Made by a program: the position numbers and the translations under genes. This document shows positions 1 through 8,878 of a DNA stretch of 64,000 nt, in pieces. Under the pieces are notes generated by a model. The model ran no database searches and had not been told where the DNA came from. It worked only from the letters and a program-made list of their open reading frames with translations. The DNA comes from DASXMR01 sp036495525 (GTDB lineage: Bacteria; Actinomycetota; Actinomycetes; Streptosporangiales; Streptosporangiaceae), in the NCBI GenBank assembly GCA_036495525.1, contig DASXMR010000158.1, forward strand, positions 1 to 64,000, written 5' to 3'. The stretch's first letter is position 1, and every line of letters starts with the position of its first letter.

Positions 1-2
1 AG

Positions 3-149
3 GTCCCCACCACCATGCGCCAGCGCCTGTCAGGGACCAGCAAAAAAGGCGACAACCTCATCTACGGCCTGCGCTACGCCCGCGTCATCGCCCGCACCTG
101 GTGGCGCGAATCCCGCGCCGCCCGCCACAACCCCCGCCAGCGCGGCTAG
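3..149 (+). CDS. 3' end of an unrecognised gene, cut by the window edge
   Basis: An open frame enters from the left edge and stops at TAG 147-149, giving about 48 residues that are strongly basic, with a tryptophan pair and many arginines near the end. An ATG at 15 has no clear ribosome binding site, so this is more likely the C-terminus of a longer protein. The basic composition would suit a recombinase or transposase tail, but I do not recognise the family and name no function. Codon use looks genuine, with mostly C or G at third positions. Confidence 0.4.
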   Translation, partial: VPTTMRQRLSGTSKKGDNLIYGLRYARVIARTWWRESRAARHNPRQRG

Positions 150-199
150 ACAGGCCAGGGAACCTGTTCACGCGACTTCCGCCGCGCCGGCGAGCCACC

Positions 200-415
200 C
201 AACCCGCCCGAGGCGGCTGGTGGGCGGGTAGCTAACCCGTCCGATGCGGCTCTAGGCGGCACCCAACCCGGCCGATGCGGCTCTGGGCGGCACCCAACCC
301 GCCCGAACCGCGAATCCAGCGGGTTGCGAGCCGCCCGATGCGGCTCTGTGCGGGTTGCCCAGCCACCCGATGCGGCTCTGATTGTCCAGCTACCCGAGGC
401 GGCCCGGCGGGTAAA
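200..415. repeat. Degenerate ~31-bp tandem repeat
   Basis: The core CCCGaTGCGGCTCT recurs with its GA at 210, 243, 274, 305, 337, 369 and 396, so the spacings are 33, 31, 31, 32, 32 and 27. The copies at 243, 274, 337 and 369 are best conserved; those at 210, 305 and 396 are degenerate. The array fills most of the gene-free stretch between the partial gene and the end of mshC. No convincing protein is encoded here. Confidence 0.7.
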
Positions 416-437
416 TCAACCGGCGCTGGACGGCTGG

Positions 438-1904
438 CTAGAGTGCGACGCCGAGCAGCGCGTCGACGGTGTCGCGGACCAGGGCCGCCTCGGGGGCGAG
501 CGCCGGAACCTCGCCGCCCGACCCGCTGGCTGCGAGCACGGCGCTGGCCCAGCGGTCCACGGCCGCCAGCGCGCCAGGCGCGTCAAGATCATCGGCGAGC
601 CGCTCCCGCACGGCGGCCAGCACCGCGCCGGCCGCGGGCACATCGCCGCCAGCGCCACCCGCCACAGCGCCATCAGGCACAGCGCCATCAGGCACAGCGC
701 CACCAGGCACAGCGCCACCAGGCACAGCGGCACTGGCAACAGCGCTACCAGGCGCCGCGCTATCCGGCGCGTCGTGGCCAGCCGGCCAGGACGCCGGTCC
801 GGCTGACGGGCCGCGGTTACCGCCCTGACCGCGGCCAGCCAGCAGGCCAGCCGCGGCGAGCGCGGAGCGCCAGCTGGCCAGCCGCTGGTCAGCCGCCGCG
901 AGCCCGCTGCCGGTCCAGTCCCAGTCGGCGGCGTAGTGATGCGCGAGGAGCGTCAGCCGGATCGCCATCGGGTCAGTGCCGCCGGCCAGCAGCCTGGAGA
1001 CGAACACCAGGTTGCCGCGCGACTTGGACATTTTCTCCCCGTCCAGCCTGACCATCCCGGCGTGCGCGTAGTGCCGCGCGAACACCGGCCCGTCCGGGCC
1101 CTCAGCAGAGCCGTGCGCGGCCCTGGCATGCGAAGCGCTCATCTCGTGGTGCGGGAACACCAGGTCCGAACCGCCGGCCTGGACGTCGAAGGTCAGCCCC
1201 AGGTAGCGGGTGGCGATTGCAGCGCACTCCACATGCCAGCCGGGCCGGCCCCGGCCAAAGCCAGATTCCCAGGACGGCTCGCCCGGCCGCTCGGCCAGCC
1301 ACACCAGCGGGTCAAGCGGGTCTTTCTTGCCTGGCCTGGCCGGGTCGCCGCCGCGCTCGGCGAACAACTCGGTCATCGCCGGGACGCTGAGACCGGAGAC
1401 GGCACCGAACGCCGGGTCGGCCGAGCGGGCGAAGTACGTGTCGCCGTCCAGGTCGTAGACCGTGCCGTGCTCGGCCAGCACCTGGCTGAACCGGCCGATC
1501 TCCGGCAGCGCCTCGACCGCGCCGACATAGTGCGACGGCGGCAGCACCCGCAGCGCTTCCATGTCGGAGCGGAACAGCGCGATCTCCCGGTCGGCCAGCT
1601 CACGCCAGTCCTCGTGGTCCCTGGCCGCCCGCTCCAGCAGCGGGTCGTCGACGTCGGTGATGTTCTGCACGTAGCTGACCTCGTGCCCGGCGTCGAGCCA
1701 GGCGCGCACTAGCAGGTCCCAGGCCAGGTAGGTGGCCGCGTGCCCGATGTGGGTGGCGTCGTAGGGGGTGATGCCGCACGCGTACAGGGTGGCCCGGTGG
1801 CCCGCCGCCGCGGTCACCAGCTCACCTCGCGCGGTATCGGTGATCATGGGTTCCGGCGCACTGCCGGGCAGGTCGGGTACGACGGGCGCGCGCCAGCTCT
1901 CCAT
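438..1904 (-). CDS. mshC: MshC, cysteine:GlcN-inositol ligase (mycothiol biosynthesis)
   Basis: This ATP-dependent ligase joins L-cysteine to 1-D-myo-inositol 2-amino-2-deoxy-alpha-D-glucopyranoside, the step before the final acetylation of mycothiol. It is a cytoplasmic relative of cysteinyl-tRNA synthetase. The protein has 488 residues: a TxxHIGH motif at 51-55, Cys43, Cys227 and His252/253 as likely zinc and cysteine-binding residues, and KMSKS at 291-295. The N-terminal MESWRAP matches the usual MshC start, and the ATG at 1904 has a TAGCCT -10 box seven bases upstream, so it is probably leaderless. The family is normally near 410 residues; the excess is an Ala/Gly/Pro/Val-rich insert at about 359-425 in the C-terminal part. 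Confidence 0.93.
   Translation of the reverse strand: MESWRAPVVPDLPGSAPEPMITDTARGELVTAAAGHRATLYACGITPYDATHIGHAATYLAWDLLVRAWLDAGHEVSYVQNITDVDDPLLERAARDHEDWRELADREIALFRSDMEALRVLPPSHYVGAVEALPEIGRFSQVLAEHGTVYDLDGDTYFARSADPAFGAVSGLSVPAMTELFAERGGDPARPGKKDPLDPLVWLAERPGEPSWESGFGRGRPGWHVECAAIATRYLGLTFDVQAGGSDLVFPHHEMSASHARAAHGSAEGPDGPVFARHYAHAGMVRLDGEKMSKSRGNLVFVSRLLAGGTDPMAIRLTLLAHHYAADWDWTGSGLAAADQRLASWRSALAAAGLLAGRGQGGNRGPSAGPASWPAGHDAPDSAAPGSAVASAAVPGGAVPGGAVPDGAVPDGAVAGGAGGDVPAAGAVLAAVRERLADDLDAPGALAAVDRWASAVLAASGSGGEVPALAPEAALVRDTVDALLGVAL
666..770 (-). repeat. 15-bp tandem repeat inside mshC
   Basis: Seven consecutive 15-bp units, the first four nearly identical (agcgccatcaggcac type), encode the repeated Gly-Ala-Val-Pro-Gly/Asp pattern of the MshC insert. 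Because the unit is a multiple of three, changes in copy number keep the reading frame. Confidence 0.85.
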
Positions 1905-1911
1905 AGCGGCC

Positions 1912-1917
1912 AGGCTA
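1912..1917 (-). promoter_or_regulatory. -10 box of leaderless mshC, overlapping the upstream stop codon
   Basis: On the minus strand TAGCCT lies seven bases before the mshC ATG. Its first three bases are the TAG stop codon of the upstream amidase (1915-1917). TAnnnT at this distance from a start is the usual sign of a leaderless transcript in actinobacteria. No clear -35 box is seen. Confidence 0.5.
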
Positions 1918-3423
1918 TCGCTGCGCCCGGCCGCTACCGGCCGAGCGTGCCTGCTCGAACGCGTAGGCAAGGGCGACCAGGCGCGGCTCGCTCCAGGCGG
2001 GCCCGGCGAAGGAGATCCCCACTGGCAGGCCGCGAACTTCACCAGCAGGAACGCAGACAGCGGGGTAACCCGACACCGCAGCGGGGCTCGACGTGCCGAA
2101 GTCATGACGATCGCCGAGCACGTGGTCGGTCAGCCACGCCGGGCCGGTGGTCAGGCTGATCACCGCGTCGAGCCGGTGGCTGGTCAGCGCGCTGTCAAGC
2201 GCGCCGCTGGCCAGCCGCCGGGCAGCGTCGCGGGCCTCCGCATAGGCCGGGTCGGTCAGGCCGGCCGTGGCCTGCGCCTGCTCGAACAGCTCCTGCCCGA
2301 AGTGAGCGAGCACCCGGTCGGCGTGCGCGGTGTTGTAGGCGATCAGCGCCGCCAGGTCAGCCGGGTGCTCGCCGGGCAGGCCGGCCAGGTAGGCGCCGAG
2401 GTCGTGCTTGAACTCGTAGCGCAAGGCGGTGAACTCCGGCTCGTGGATCTGCCCGGCCCCTGGCAGCTCGACCGGGTCAACGACCTCGGCACCGCAGCGG
2501 CGCAGCGTCTCGATTGCGGCGTCCAGCACCGCCGCCGTGGCCGGGGTGGCTGCCTCGCTGCTTTCGCGCCACACCCCGAGCCTGGCACCGGCCAGCGCGG
2601 CCGGGTCGAGGGATCCGGTGTAGTCGGCCAGGTGCGCGTCAGCGTCGGCGGTTGCCGGGTCGGCCGGGTCGGTGCCGGCGATGACGCCGAGCAGCGCCGC
2701 GGCGTCGGCGACGCAGCGCGCCATCGGCCCGGCGGTGTCCTGGGCCGCCGAGATCGGCACGATGCCGCCCCGGCTGACCAGCCCGAGCGTCGGCTTTATG
2801 CCGACCACCCCGCACGCCGACGACGGGGACACGATCGACCCGTCGGTCTCGGTGCCGATGGCGAGCGGCGTCAGCGCGGCCGCCACCGCCACCCCAGAAC
2901 CCGAGCTGGAACCGGACGGGTTGCGGCCGGCGCCGTGCGGGTTCACCGCCTGGCCGCCCAGGGTGCTCCAGCCGCTGCTCGACCTGGATGAGCGGAAGTT
3001 CGCCCACTCAGACAGGTTCGCCTTGCCGATGATCACGGCGCCGGCCGCCCGCAGCCGGCCGACCAGGTGCGCGTCGCCGGACTCGGCCGCCGCGAGCGCG
3101 GGTGACCCGGCGGTCCCCGGCAGGCCGGAAACCGCGACGTTGTCCTTGATCAGCACCGGGATCCCGGCGAGCGGCCCGGTGGCCTGGCCGGCCGTTATGG
3201 CCTGATCGGCGGCGGCCGCCTGGTCACGAGCCTCGCCACTGACGGCAATGACCGCGCGCAGCTCCGGGTTCAGGCGGCTTATTCGTTCCAGGTAAAAGGC
3301 GGTCAGCGCGGCGGAGGTGAGCGATCCGGCCGCCAGCGCCTGCTGCAGTGCCGCGACCGTGGCGCCTCCGGCGTCGAGTCGTGTGCCGCCTATCCGGTCG
3401 GCGAGGGATTCAAGTATCGGCAT
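1915..3423 (-). CDS. Amidase signature family hydrolase
   Basis: The 502-residue protein belongs to the amidase signature family, which hydrolyses amides with a Ser-cisSer-Lys triad. Lys93 lies in a VLIKDN motif, the Ser-rich GSSSGSG loop at 171-177 supplies the cis-serine, and Ser196 in ETDGSIVSP is the expected nucleophile. No signal peptide is seen, so it is probably cytoplasmic. The full-length, single-domain form resembles stand-alone amidases rather than GatA, and no gatB or gatC lies nearby. It is followed by mshC after ten bases. The natural substrate cannot be told from the sequence. Confidence 0.85.
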   Translation of the reverse strand: MPILESLADRIGGTRLDAGGATVAALQQALAAGSLTSAALTAFYLERISRLNPELRAVIAVSGEARDQAAAADQAITAGQATGPLAGIPVLIKDNVAVSGLPGTAGSPALAAAESGDAHLVGRLRAAGAVIIGKANLSEWANFRSSRSSSGWSTLGGQAVNPHGAGRNPSGSSSGSGVAVAAALTPLAIGTETDGSIVSPSSACGVVGIKPTLGLVSRGGIVPISAAQDTAGPMARCVADAAALLGVIAGTDPADPATADADAHLADYTGSLDPAALAGARLGVWRESSEAATPATAAVLDAAIETLRRCGAEVVDPVELPGAGQIHEPEFTALRYEFKHDLGAYLAGLPGEHPADLAALIAYNTAHADRVLAHFGQELFEQAQATAGLTDPAYAEARDAARRLASGALDSALTSHRLDAVISLTTGPAWLTDHVLGDRHDFGTSSPAAVSGYPAVCVPAGEVRGLPVGISFAGPAWSEPRLVALAYAFEQARSAGSGRAQR

Positions 3424-3471
3424 GGTGGAAGACTAAAGGAGCCGATCACACCTGCATCGGGGGGATTTCAG

Positions 3472-4545
3472 GTGGATGCGTCAGCGCTCTGGAGTACCCG
3501 TGTCCTGGCGTCGCTGGGCGCGGCAGTCCTGGCCGCCGCGGTCGTCACGGCGTGCAGCTCGGGCAGCGGTGCAAGCAGCGGCGCTGCCGCCACGGCCAGC
3601 GGGTCGCTGTCCGGCCTGCAGTCCCAGTACGAGCACGTCGTGCAAGCAGTGCTGCCTTCGGTGGTGCAGATCTCGACCAGCGACTCGACCGGGTCGGGAG
3701 TGGTCTACGACAGCAAGGGCGACATCGTCACCAACGCGCACGTGGTCGGCGACGCCAGCAAGGTGCAGGTGCGGCCGTCCACCAGCAGCAAGCAGATACC
3801 GGCCACCGTCGTCGGCAGCTTCCCGCCGGACGACCTCGCCGTGGTCCGGGTGGACAGCGACGCCGATTCGCTGAAGCCTGCCACCTTCGACACGGCGGAA
3901 GATGAGAAGGTCGGCGAGATCGTGCTCGCGATGGGCAACCCGCTCGGCCTGACGGACAGCGTCACCCAGGGCATCGTGTCGGCCACCGGCCGCACCGTCG
4001 GCGGCACGTCGGAGGGAAGCGGGGCGCAAGCCAGCGCGCTGATCACCTCCGCGATCCAGACCAGCGCGCCGATCAACCCGGGCAACAGCGGCGGCGCGCT
4101 GGTGGACCTTGCTGACCAGGTGGTCGGCATTCCGACGCTCGCTGCGCGCGACCCGGCTGCTGGCACGGCGGCTCAGGGCATCGGCTTCGCGATCCCTAGC
4201 AGCACCGTGAAGAACATCGCGGGCCAGCTGATCGCCGACGGCAAGGTCACTCACTCCGACCGGGCCGCGCTCGGCATCGCCGCGGAGACCATGGCCAATG
4301 GCCAGGGCCAGCCCGCCGGGGTTGCCGTCGTCGACGTCAAGGCCGGCGGACCGGCGGATAAGGCCGGCATCAGCGCAGGTGACGTGATCACCGCGCTGAA
4401 CGATCACGACACCCCGAGCCTGGCGGCGCTGGAAGGCGAGCTGGCCCAGCTCAACCCAGGTCAGGAGGCCAAGGTGCAGCTGCACGCACCAGGCGGCGGG
4501 AGCCGGACCGTGACGGTCACGCTGGGCAGTCTCGGCAGCCAGTAG
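3472..4545 (+). CDS. HtrA/DegP-like S1C serine protease, lipoprotein with PDZ domain
   Basis: This is an exported quality-control protease. A hydrophobic N-terminus ends in a lipobox with Cys28, predicting a membrane-anchored lipoprotein facing the cell wall. The trypsin-like domain shows His90 (TNAHVV), Asp121 (DDLAVV) and Ser206 (GNSGG). A C-terminal PDZ domain at about 262-355 carries the usual AGISAGDVI motif. At 357 residues it is a typical one-PDZ form. The GTG at 3472 is preceded by a run of G residues as ribosome binding site. It is divergent from the amidase, 48 bases away. Confidence 0.88.
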   Translation: MDASALWSTRVLASLGAAVLAAAVVTACSSGSGASSGAAATASGSLSGLQSQYEHVVQAVLPSVVQISTSDSTGSGVVYDSKGDIVTNAHVVGDASKVQVRPSTSSKQIPATVVGSFPPDDLAVVRVDSDADSLKPATFDTAEDEKVGEIVLAMGNPLGLTDSVTQGIVSATGRTVGGTSEGSGAQASALITSAIQTSAPINPGNSGGALVDLADQVVGIPTLAARDPAAGTAAQGIGFAIPSSTVKNIAGQLIADGKVTHSDRAALGIAAETMANGQGQPAGVAVVDVKAGGPADKAGISAGDVITALNDHDTPSLAALEGELAQLNPGQEAKVQLHAPGGGSRTVTVTLGSLGSQ

Positions 4546-4644
4546 CCGGCCCGCCCGTTCGGCATCGGTACGGACCTGGTGCTGCAGTCGCAGCACCAGA
4601 TGCCCGCCCTGGCCGCTGCACCACCTGCCGCTCGCAGCTGCCCC

Positions 4645-4650
4645 TAGACT
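4645..4650 (+). promoter_or_regulatory. -10 box, leaderless start of the YbaK-type gene
   Basis: TAGACT stands exactly seven bases before the GTG at 4658, and no Shine-Dalgarno sequence is visible. Confidence 0.5.
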
Positions 4651-4657
4651 GCCGCGG

Positions 4658-5206
4658 GTGACGATGCGCATCGGCAACCTCAGCGCCAGCCCCGCCCTTG
4701 ACCGGCCCGACCTGCTCGCGCCCGCCGTGACCGCGGCCCTGACCGAGCTCGGCGGCAAGCTGCCGGCCGACGCGGTGGGCGTCGCGCAGATCGACCCCGA
4801 CCTGGCGGACACCGCGGCGTTCTGCGAGCGCTACGAAGTGGCTGCGGACGAGTCGGCGAACTGTGTCGTGGTGGCTGGGCGCCGGGAAGGCGAGACCCGG
4901 TTTGCCGCGTGCCTGGTGCTGGCTACCACCAGGGCGGATGTCAACGGGATCGTTCGCCGGCTGCTTGACGTGCGGAAGGCGTCGTTCGCGCCGACGCAGA
5001 CCGCCGTGGAACTGACCGGGATGGAGTACGGCGGGATCACTCCGATCGGGCTGCCGGATGGCTGGCCCGTGTACCTGGACGCGGCGGTCGCAGGGACGCC
5101 GCAGGTGGTGATCGGCAGCGGGGTGCGGCGGTCGAAGCTGGTACTGCCCGGCGCGTCGCTGGCCAGCCTGCCGGGCGCCGTCGTGGTGGAGGGTCTCGGC
5201 CGCTAG
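4658..5206 (+). CDS. YbaK/EbsC-family aminoacyl-tRNA deacylase
   Basis: The 182-residue protein matches the YbaK/ProX editing-domain family, small cytoplasmic enzymes that hydrolyse mischarged tRNAs such as Cys-tRNA(Pro) or Ala-tRNA(Pro). Visible family features are the central segment with a conserved lysine (DVRKASFAP) and the C-terminal GGITPIGLP region with VVIGSG, which form the substrate pocket. The GTG start is supported by a leaderless -10 box. The gene converges on the next one; the two stop codons overlap by four bases. Which amino acid it edits is not visible. Confidence 0.8.
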   Translation: MTMRIGNLSASPALDRPDLLAPAVTAALTELGGKLPADAVGVAQIDPDLADTAAFCERYEVAADESANCVVVAGRREGETRFAACLVLATTRADVNGIVRRLLDVRKASFAPTQTAVELTGMEYGGITPIGLPDGWPVYLDAAVAGTPQVVIGSGVRRSKLVLPGASLASLPGAVVVEGLGR

Positions 5207-5982
5207 GGCAGCCAGGAGACCTTGCCGTGCAGCGCCGCGTAGCCGAGGAATGCGACGGCGTCGATAAGGAAGTGCGCGATGATCAGCGGCGTGACCCGGC
5301 CCCACCGGCGGTAGAGCAGAGCGAAGATCACGCCCATCACCGCGTTCCCGAGGAAGGCGCCGAAACCCTGGTAGAGGTGATAGGAGCCGCGCAGGATCGC
5401 GCTGGCGGCGATAGCCTTCCACGGCGTCCAGCCGAGCTGGTCCAGCCGCCGCAGCAGGTAGCCGATGACCAGGATCTCCTCGAGGATGCCATCGTGCGCT
5501 GCGCTGAGCAGCAGCACCGGGGCGCGCCACCAGATAGCCGGCAGCGACTCGGGCACCACGTTCAGGCTGGCACCGAGGTGGAAGGCGGCGAGGTAGAGGC
5601 CAAGCCCGCTGCCGCCGATCACCGCCGCGATCACCGCGCCGCGGGCGGTGTCGCGGGCTGGCTCGGTCGCATCCAGGCCCATCACCGACGGCGGCTCGCC
5701 CGACCTGGCCATCAGGTAGAGGACCAGCACCACGGGGGCGAGCGACTCGGCGATGCCGGCCAGCTGCAGCGCCAGGTCGAGCCAGTGGTTAGCGGCGAGA
5801 GAGCCGACCAGCAGTGCGTGCTGGCTGGTGAGCGACTGCCGCGAGAGCAGCGAGCCAACCAAGCTCAGCAGCGCATTCAGCCCGCTGGCGCCCAGCGAAA
5901 CGGCGAAAACGGCGAAGATCTCCCAGCGCAGCAGCCGCGGCGACGGCAGAGTGACCTCGGCAGTTTCCTCGCGAAGTGCCAC
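5203..5982 (-). CDS. CPBP-family intramembrane metalloprotease
   Basis: This is a 259-residue polytopic membrane protein with about seven hydrophobic segments. The CPBP (CAAX protease and bacteriocin-processing, Abi) signature is present: a Glu-Glu pair in ILEEILVIGYLL, an Arg/His segment (RGSYHLYQG) and a late His in IIAHFLIDA, the presumed metal ligands. Family members cleave prenylated or other membrane substrates, or act in bacteriocin self-immunity; the substrate here is unknown. The GTG at 5982 follows a TAGAGT box by six bases and is likely leaderless. Confidence 0.85.
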   Translation of the reverse strand: MALREETAEVTLPSPRLLRWEIFAVFAVSLGASGLNALLSLVGSLLSRQSLTSQHALLVGSLAANHWLDLALQLAGIAESLAPVVLVLYLMARSGEPPSVMGLDATEPARDTARGAVIAAVIGGSGLGLYLAAFHLGASLNVVPESLPAIWWRAPVLLLSAAHDGILEEILVIGYLLRRLDQLGWTPWKAIAASAILRGSYHLYQGFGAFLGNAVMGVIFALLYRRWGRVTPLIIAHFLIDAVAFLGYAALHGKVSWLP

Positions 5983-5988
5983 GCCTGG

Positions 5989-5994
5989 ACTCTA
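5989..5994 (-). promoter_or_regulatory. -10 box, leaderless start of the CPBP protease gene
   Basis: On the minus strand TAGAGT lies six bases before the GTG at 5982, with no ribosome binding site. Confidence 0.45.
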
Positions 5995-6140
5995 GCCGGG
6001 CCAGCTGAGCGGGCACACCGCGCGCTCGGGCTGCCGCCTAGCATGATCGGGGAGCCGCGCCGGCTGCGGCCGGACATGTTTCATGACCGCGCGCGGAATG
6101 TCATGATCACGCGTAGCCGGCGGGGCGGAGAGGGCGGCAG

Positions 6141-8114
6141 ATGAGCGAGGCTGGGACGGCGAGGGCTCGGCTGAGCCCCCGCCCCGGCGCCGCCGGACGT
6201 GCACGTGCTCGAACCGCTGGCTGGCCGGCCAGCTGGCCTGGCTGGCTGCAGCAGCTGGTCCTGCTGGCGGCCTACCTGACCGCCGGCGTCGCCGTCACCT
6301 GGCCGCGGGCAGCGTTCCTGGCCGATGGGCGGCTGCCGGCCGTGGTGGACATCGACGGCTACGTATGGGATCTGTGGTGGGTCGCGCACCAGGTCGTGCA
6401 CCTCGGCAATCCGTGGTCGACCGGGCTGCAGGCCGCACCGGCCGGGGTGCAGCTCGGCTTCGACACGAGCATGCCGCTGGCCGGGCTGGTACTGGCCCCC
6501 GTCACCCTGCTGTTCGGCCCTTCGGCGTCGTTCAGCCTGCTCACCATCGCGGCGCCCGGCCTGCTCTGCTACGTCATGTACCGGGCCGCCCGGCTGTGGC
6601 TGTCGGCGCCCGGCGCGATCGCGGCCGGGGCACTGTTCGGCCTGTCGGCGATGGCCGACTGGCAGGTCTGGTTCCACCTCAACATCGGCCTCGGCACGCT
6701 CTTCCTGCCGATGACACTGGAAGCGGCGGTCCGGCTGCGCCGCTCCCCCGGCTGGCGGGCAGCCATCGTCCTCGGCCTTGTGCTGGGCGCGAGCGTGCTG
6801 GTCAACCAGGAGTCCGCAGTCAGCGCGGTGATCCTGGCCGCACTGGTCCTGCTGCCATGGGCGGCCGGGCAGGCCGCTGCCTGGCGCGGGACGCCGACCC
6901 GCGCTGACACCTGGCGCCCGGCCGCGTCGCTGGTCATCGCCGGGCTGACCGCTGTGGTGATCGCCAGCCCGCAGCTGGCTGCCATGATCGGGCAGGCGGC
7001 CTCCGGCGGTGCCACCGTCAGCAGCTCCGGGCTGACCAGGACCTACCTGCAGTACGGCGCGCCGCTGCCGACGCTGTTCGCGCCGTCGCCGCGGCTCGGC
7101 AGCTTCGCTCTGCCATCCCCCGGCTACGGGTACCAGCAGCCAGCAGAGGGCGTCGCGACATTCGGCCTCGTGCTGACCGCGCTGGCGGTGACCGGCCTGG
7201 TCATGGGCTGGCGGCAGCGGCACGCCCGCTGGCTCGCGCTGCTCTGGCTCGGCAGCGCGGCCCTGGCCCTTGGGCCGGTGCTGTACCTGGGCAACCCCGT
7301 ATCCGGGCCGTCCGGGGTGAGCTGCACGCGGCACTGCGCCGAGCTTGTCCCGCTCGCGACGAGCTGGCACGGCGTGCGGCTGTCGGCGCTGATGCCCTAC
7401 ACCTGGCTGGTGCGCGTGCCCGGCCTGGCAGACCTGCGCGAAGCTGACCGGCTGGCGCTGGCCGGGCTCATGGGTGCCGCGGTCCTGGCGGGGCTGGCGG
7501 TGGACCGGCTGGCGCTGAGCTGGCCCCGGCCGGGCCGGCCGGCCGTGGACCGGCCAGGCCGCGCCGGTCGGCCAGGCGTGCTGGTGACCGCGGCCGTCGC
7601 CGTCACCCTCCTCGCCATCGCCGAGGCAGGCTGGTCAGGCCGCGGGCCGGGCACGATGCGAACGGCGCTGCCAGCCCTGGACGGCCCGATCGCCGCTGAC
7701 CACTCCGGATCGGTCGTCGTCGACGTGCCCTGGGGCCTGCGAGGCGGGATCCCGCTGGTGGGCTCGTCCATCTCGCCGCAGGCGCTGGTGCTGGCCACGG
7801 CCGACGGCCACCCGCGAGCGATCTCCAACACTTCGTGGGTGCCGGCCACCACGACCAGGACGATGCTGTCGCACGCGTTCTACGCCGGACTCGACCGGGC
7901 TCAGCACGGGCAGTCAAGCACCGCGGCGCAGCTGAGCGCCGCCAGGGCCGACCTGGGCGGGCTGCACGTCGGCTGGGTGGTGCTGTGGCGCTCGGTCATG
8001 AGCACGCACCTCGGCCGGGCCGGGAGCCAGGCGGTCGTCAGCTACCTGTCCCAGCTCGGATTCCGCCCGGCGTACAGCGCGGACGGCGCGACGGTGCTGC
8101 GTCCCGGCGGCTAG
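6141..8114 (+). CDS. Large polytopic membrane protein, GT-C glycosyltransferase-like
   Basis: The 657-residue protein has about ten to twelve transmembrane segments and a soluble C-terminal part of some 150 residues. An acidic motif in the first external loop (VVDIDGYVWDLWW, near 57-69) resembles the catalytic loop of GT-C glycosyltransferases that use polyprenyl-phosphate sugars. That assignment is by architecture only. A good ribosome binding site (GGAGAGGG) precedes the ATG. It converges on a methyltransferase, and the stop codons overlap by four bases. Confidence 0.7.
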   Translation: MSEAGTARARLSPRPGAAGRARARTAGWPASWPGWLQQLVLLAAYLTAGVAVTWPRAAFLADGRLPAVVDIDGYVWDLWWVAHQVVHLGNPWSTGLQAAPAGVQLGFDTSMPLAGLVLAPVTLLFGPSASFSLLTIAAPGLLCYVMYRAARLWLSAPGAIAAGALFGLSAMADWQVWFHLNIGLGTLFLPMTLEAAVRLRRSPGWRAAIVLGLVLGASVLVNQESAVSAVILAALVLLPWAAGQAAAWRGTPTRADTWRPAASLVIAGLTAVVIASPQLAAMIGQAASGGATVSSSGLTRTYLQYGAPLPTLFAPSPRLGSFALPSPGYGYQQPAEGVATFGLVLTALAVTGLVMGWRQRHARWLALLWLGSAALALGPVLYLGNPVSGPSGVSCTRHCAELVPLATSWHGVRLSALMPYTWLVRVPGLADLREADRLALAGLMGAAVLAGLAVDRLALSWPRPGRPAVDRPGRAGRPGVLVTAAVAVTLLAIAEAGWSGRGPGTMRTALPALDGPIAADHSGSVVVDVPWGLRGGIPLVGSSISPQALVLATADGHPRAISNTSWVPATTTRTMLSHAFYAGLDRAQHGQSSTAAQLSAARADLGGLHVGWVVLWRSVMSTHLGRAGSQAVVSYLSQLGFRPAYSADGATVLRPGG

Positions 8115-8878
8115 CCGGAGACCGGTTCGGTGTCCTGCGGCACCCGCGCGACCGCCAGCACGGACTGGCCGAACGGAGGGCGCACCGCCCGCTCGAGCAG
8201 CTGGACGAGCGGCACCACTAGCCGGTCGTAGATGGTCATCGTGGCGCCGCGCGACGGCGCCTTGCGCAGCAGGCTGGTGAACGTGTAATAGCAGACCAGG
8301 CCCAGGGAGTTCGCGTACCGGACGGTCTCGACCTGCAGCCCGGCGGCGGTCAGGGCCGCGCTCATCGACCGCTTGGTGTAGCGGCGGACGTGGCCGGTGG
8401 CGACGTCCACCGGGCTCATCGCGAACGGGAAAGCCGGGCAGACCAGCACGACGTAGCCGCCCGGCTGGACCAGCTGGGCCATGCTGCGCAGCGCCGTGAC
8501 GTCGTCGGTGATGTGCTCGAGCACGTTGTAAGCCACCAGGCAGGAGTGGTTTGCCTGCTCCGAGCTCGGCAGCAAGAGCTGCTTTACCGAGACGCTCGGG
8601 TACGCCTCCATGTGCTGCCGCAGCTGGGCGAGCAGCGCGGGGTCAGCCTCGGTGGCGGTGTACTTGTCGACCGCCGGAATCCATTCCAGCGCGTAGTCGC
8701 CGAAGCCGCTGCCTATCTCGATCGGGTGACCGCCAAGGTAAGGCTTGGCAAACCCGGCGAACCAGCGCCGGTGGTTGGCGCACTCGGACAGCGCCTCCAG
8801 CACGTCATGCTGAGTCTGCCGGTCGCCGCGAAGTAGTTCCGGATCGTGCGCGGGCACATCCAAGGAGGGGACCTCCAC
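8111..8878 (-). CDS. Class I SAM-dependent methyltransferase
   Basis: The 255-residue protein has a Rossmann-type methyltransferase core: motif I IEIGSGFGDY near 53-62, the acidic end of strand 2 in ATEAD, and NVLEHITDD followed by PGGYVVLVCPAF. It resembles UbiE/type-11 methyltransferases often found with cell-surface glycan genes. The GTG at 8878 has a GAGAGG ribosome binding site. Its acceptor substrate is unknown; pairing with the membrane protein gene on the opposite strand may hint at lipid or glycan modification, but this is only context. Confidence 0.8.
   Translation of the reverse strand: MEVPSLDVPAHDPELLRGDRQTQHDVLEALSECANHRRWFAGFAKPYLGGHPIEIGSGFGDYALEWIPAVDKYTATEADPALLAQLRQHMEAYPSVSVKQLLLPSSEQANHSCLVAYNVLEHITDDVTALRSMAQLVQPGGYVVLVCPAFPFAMSPVDVATGHVRRYTKRSMSAALTAAGLQVETVRYANSLGLVCYYTFTSLLRKAPSRGATMTIYDRLVVPLVQLLERAVRPPFGQSVLAVARVPQDTEPVSG

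Noticed and set aside
666..770. Regularly spaced repeats that might suggest CRISPR
   Set aside because: The units are 15 bp, contiguous without spacers, and lie in frame inside mshC.
3481..4812. 443-codon minus-strand open frame across the HtrA gene
   Set aside because: No recognisable domain, no ribosome binding site, and it lies over a clear protease gene.
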